NCBI GenBank assembly: GCA_022729775.1
Contig: DZBA01000054.1
Span: 1-13,670, forward strand
Length of the DNA stretch: 13,670 bases
Origin: Anaerolinea thermophila
Lineage (GTDB): Bacteria; Chloroflexota; Anaerolineae; Anaerolineales; Villigracilaceae
Direction: 5' to 3'
Position numbers and translations under genes: made by a program. The stretch's first letter is position 1; each line of letters opens with the position of its first letter. The notes below the pieces were generated by a model that saw nothing but the letters and a program-made list of their open reading frames with translations, was not told the origin of the DNA and did no database searches. This document shows, in pieces, positions 12,986-13,670 of this stretch.

Positions 12986-13122
12986 GCAACATGGGTTAAT
13001 GCCCTGTGACATTTATCATTCCCAAATCCCGCGCTCTGTCCTATCATTGAAATTATACAATTGACTTTCGCAGCGGAGAAAAACGCAAGTAGAAGCGTTC
13101 ATTGCAATCTCGTCCAAACATA

Positions 13123-13153
13123 ACGGGTCATCGTCTAGTAAACGATGACCCGT
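13123..13153 (-). terminator. 12-bp perfect hairpin downstream of the beta-helix gene (possible terminator)
   Basis: ACGGGTCATCGT (13123-13134) pairs perfectly with ACGATGACCCGT (13142-13153) around a 7-base loop. It lies 22 bases beyond the stop of the minus-strand beta-helix gene, where its terminator is expected, but only a broken T-run (TATGTTT) follows on that strand. Between the tRNA terminator and this hairpin (12986-13122) I see no gene. Confidence 0.5.
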
Positions 13154-13175
13154 ATGATTCAGATACAAGCTTCGG

Positions 13176-13670
13176 TTATGGCAGGGCGCAGACTTTCACC
13201 AAAGATCTGGGTTCGCTAATGTCATAGTTCACGCCGTTTTTGTAAGCATACAACCCTTTCACGGTGACCAGTTTGCCCGCGCCGCCTTTCAAGTAAACGC
13301 CCGTGTTGCCGTTGCCATAGGCAAAGCCGCAGGTCAGGGTGATGGTGCTTGTTGACTCGCCGTTGATGCCGCTCGAACCTACGTACGCTTTGGCAACGTC
13401 ATTGTAATTGGCTGTGACGCCGTTCAGCGTGACCGCGCCGTTAGAGCGGAACCACAAACCATCCATCAGGTTGTAGTTGAAGTTGTTGACGCCATTGACA
13501 AGCAGGGTTTTGGCTATCGTGCCGCCGGTGTTATCCAGTTTCGCTCCCATGCCGCTGTTTTTGTTCGCAGTGACATTGAGGACGGTAATGATGCCGTAGG
13601 AGTACACGGTCAAGCCGTTTTCTTCATTTCCGCTCGCGACGACGTTGTTAATCGTAACGTTGGACTGCAC
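13176..13670 (-). CDS. parallel beta-helix repeat protein, C-terminal part (5' end outside the window)
   Basis: The last 165 codons of a larger gene; the frame is open to the window edge and its first visible codon (GTG) need not be a start. The sequence is Asn/Gly/Val-rich with repeated coils of about 20-25 residues, e.g. NVTINNVVASGNEENGLTVY, ITVLNVTANKNSGMGAKL, AVTLNGVTANYNDV and VTVKGLYAYKNGVNYDI. The alternation of V/I/L strands with ANxN-G turns is typical of right-handed parallel beta-helix proteins (PbH1/NosD-like). These are usually extracytoplasmic: surface proteins, carbohydrate-active enzymes or adhesins. No catalytic motif is visible, so activity cannot be assigned. Two Cys (in TLTCGFAYG and the terminal VKVCALP) could form a disulfide that caps the helix. 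It ends 22 bases before a strong hairpin. Confidence 0.75.
   Translation of the reverse strand: MQSNVTINNVVASGNEENGLTVYSYGIITVLNVTANKNSGMGAKLDNTGGTIAKTLLVNGVNNFNYNLMDGLWFRSNGAVTLNGVTANYNDVAKAYVGSSGINGESTSTITLTCGFAYGNGNTGVYLKGGAGKLVTVKGLYAYKNGVNYDISEPRSLVKVCALP

Noticed and set aside
12856..13047. 63-codon minus-strand frame across the tRNA
   Set aside because: It is antisense to a full cloverleaf and its terminator, and its translation is non-protein-like. Such frames over tRNA genes are common artefacts.
13052..13057. Minus-strand TATAAT suggesting a promoter toward the tRNA and endonuclease
   Set aside because: No -35 at a usable distance, and transcription would run antisense through the tRNA with no gene for about 300 bases. 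Most likely a chance match.

Overview
The window looks like chromosomal DNA of a Chloroflexota bacterium, most likely Anaerolineae. This is inferred from gene content and style, not from a marker gene: large sensor/HD-GYP proteins, a His_kinase_N-7TM-type sensor fused to HD-GYP, an XDH-type molybdenum hydroxylase, a CBS-domain family II pyrophosphatase, moderately GC-rich coding sequence and short-period intergenic repeats. All identifications come from reading the sequence; no search was run.

Layout. (1) 40-1992, plus strand: a DUF1801/frataxin-like small protein, then a Tat-signal flavin amine oxidase 6 bases later. (2) 2050-5352, plus: one uninterrupted 1100-codon frame joining a minimal nucleotidyltransferase (MNT) module to a complete molybdenum hydroxylase ([2Fe-2S] region plus molybdopterin subunit). 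It ends in a strong terminator (5364-5392). The MNT module lacks one catalytic Asp. All four cysteines that should hold the first [2Fe-2S] cluster are replaced, while the second cluster's four are intact. Two heptanucleotide-repeat tracts sit inside the coding region. A Shine-Dalgarno and ATG at the module boundary, with an A5 tract just upstream, suggest these were two genes until recently, or are two genes joined by a sequence error. (3) 5353-5599: a 247-base intergenic region with a good promoter, then a possible leader containing two hairpins whose cores are reverse complements of each other, all between two near-identical 21-base direct repeats. (4) 5600-10575, plus: two membrane sensors ending in paralogous HD-GYP domains (predicted c-di-GMP phosphodiesterases), 35 bases apart. 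One senses through an extracytoplasmic solute-binding domain, the other through a 7TM module. (5) 10603-11946, plus: CBS-containing Mn-dependent inorganic pyrophosphatase (ppaC-type) with its own promoter in the 3' end of the preceding gene. (6) 11947-12086: short direct repeats and a period-10 repeat. (7) 12087-12731, minus: a free-standing GIY-YIG/NUMOD3/AP2-like homing endonuclease, AT-richer than its surroundings. (8) 12879-12985: tRNA-Thr(CGU) and its terminator. (9) 13123-13153: a 12-bp hairpin, then the 3' part of a minus-strand beta-helix protein that runs off the right edge.

How the genes may work together. The two HD-GYP proteins look like a co-transcribed pair feeding different signals into one second messenger. 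The pyrophosphatase downstream is probably housekeeping. The amine oxidase and the molybdenum hydroxylase are both redox enzymes of unknown substrate, and nothing shows that they share a pathway. The most unusual locus is the MNT-hydroxylase fusion with its lost ferredoxin cluster. Next is the palindromic, repeat-flanked leader of the sensor pair.
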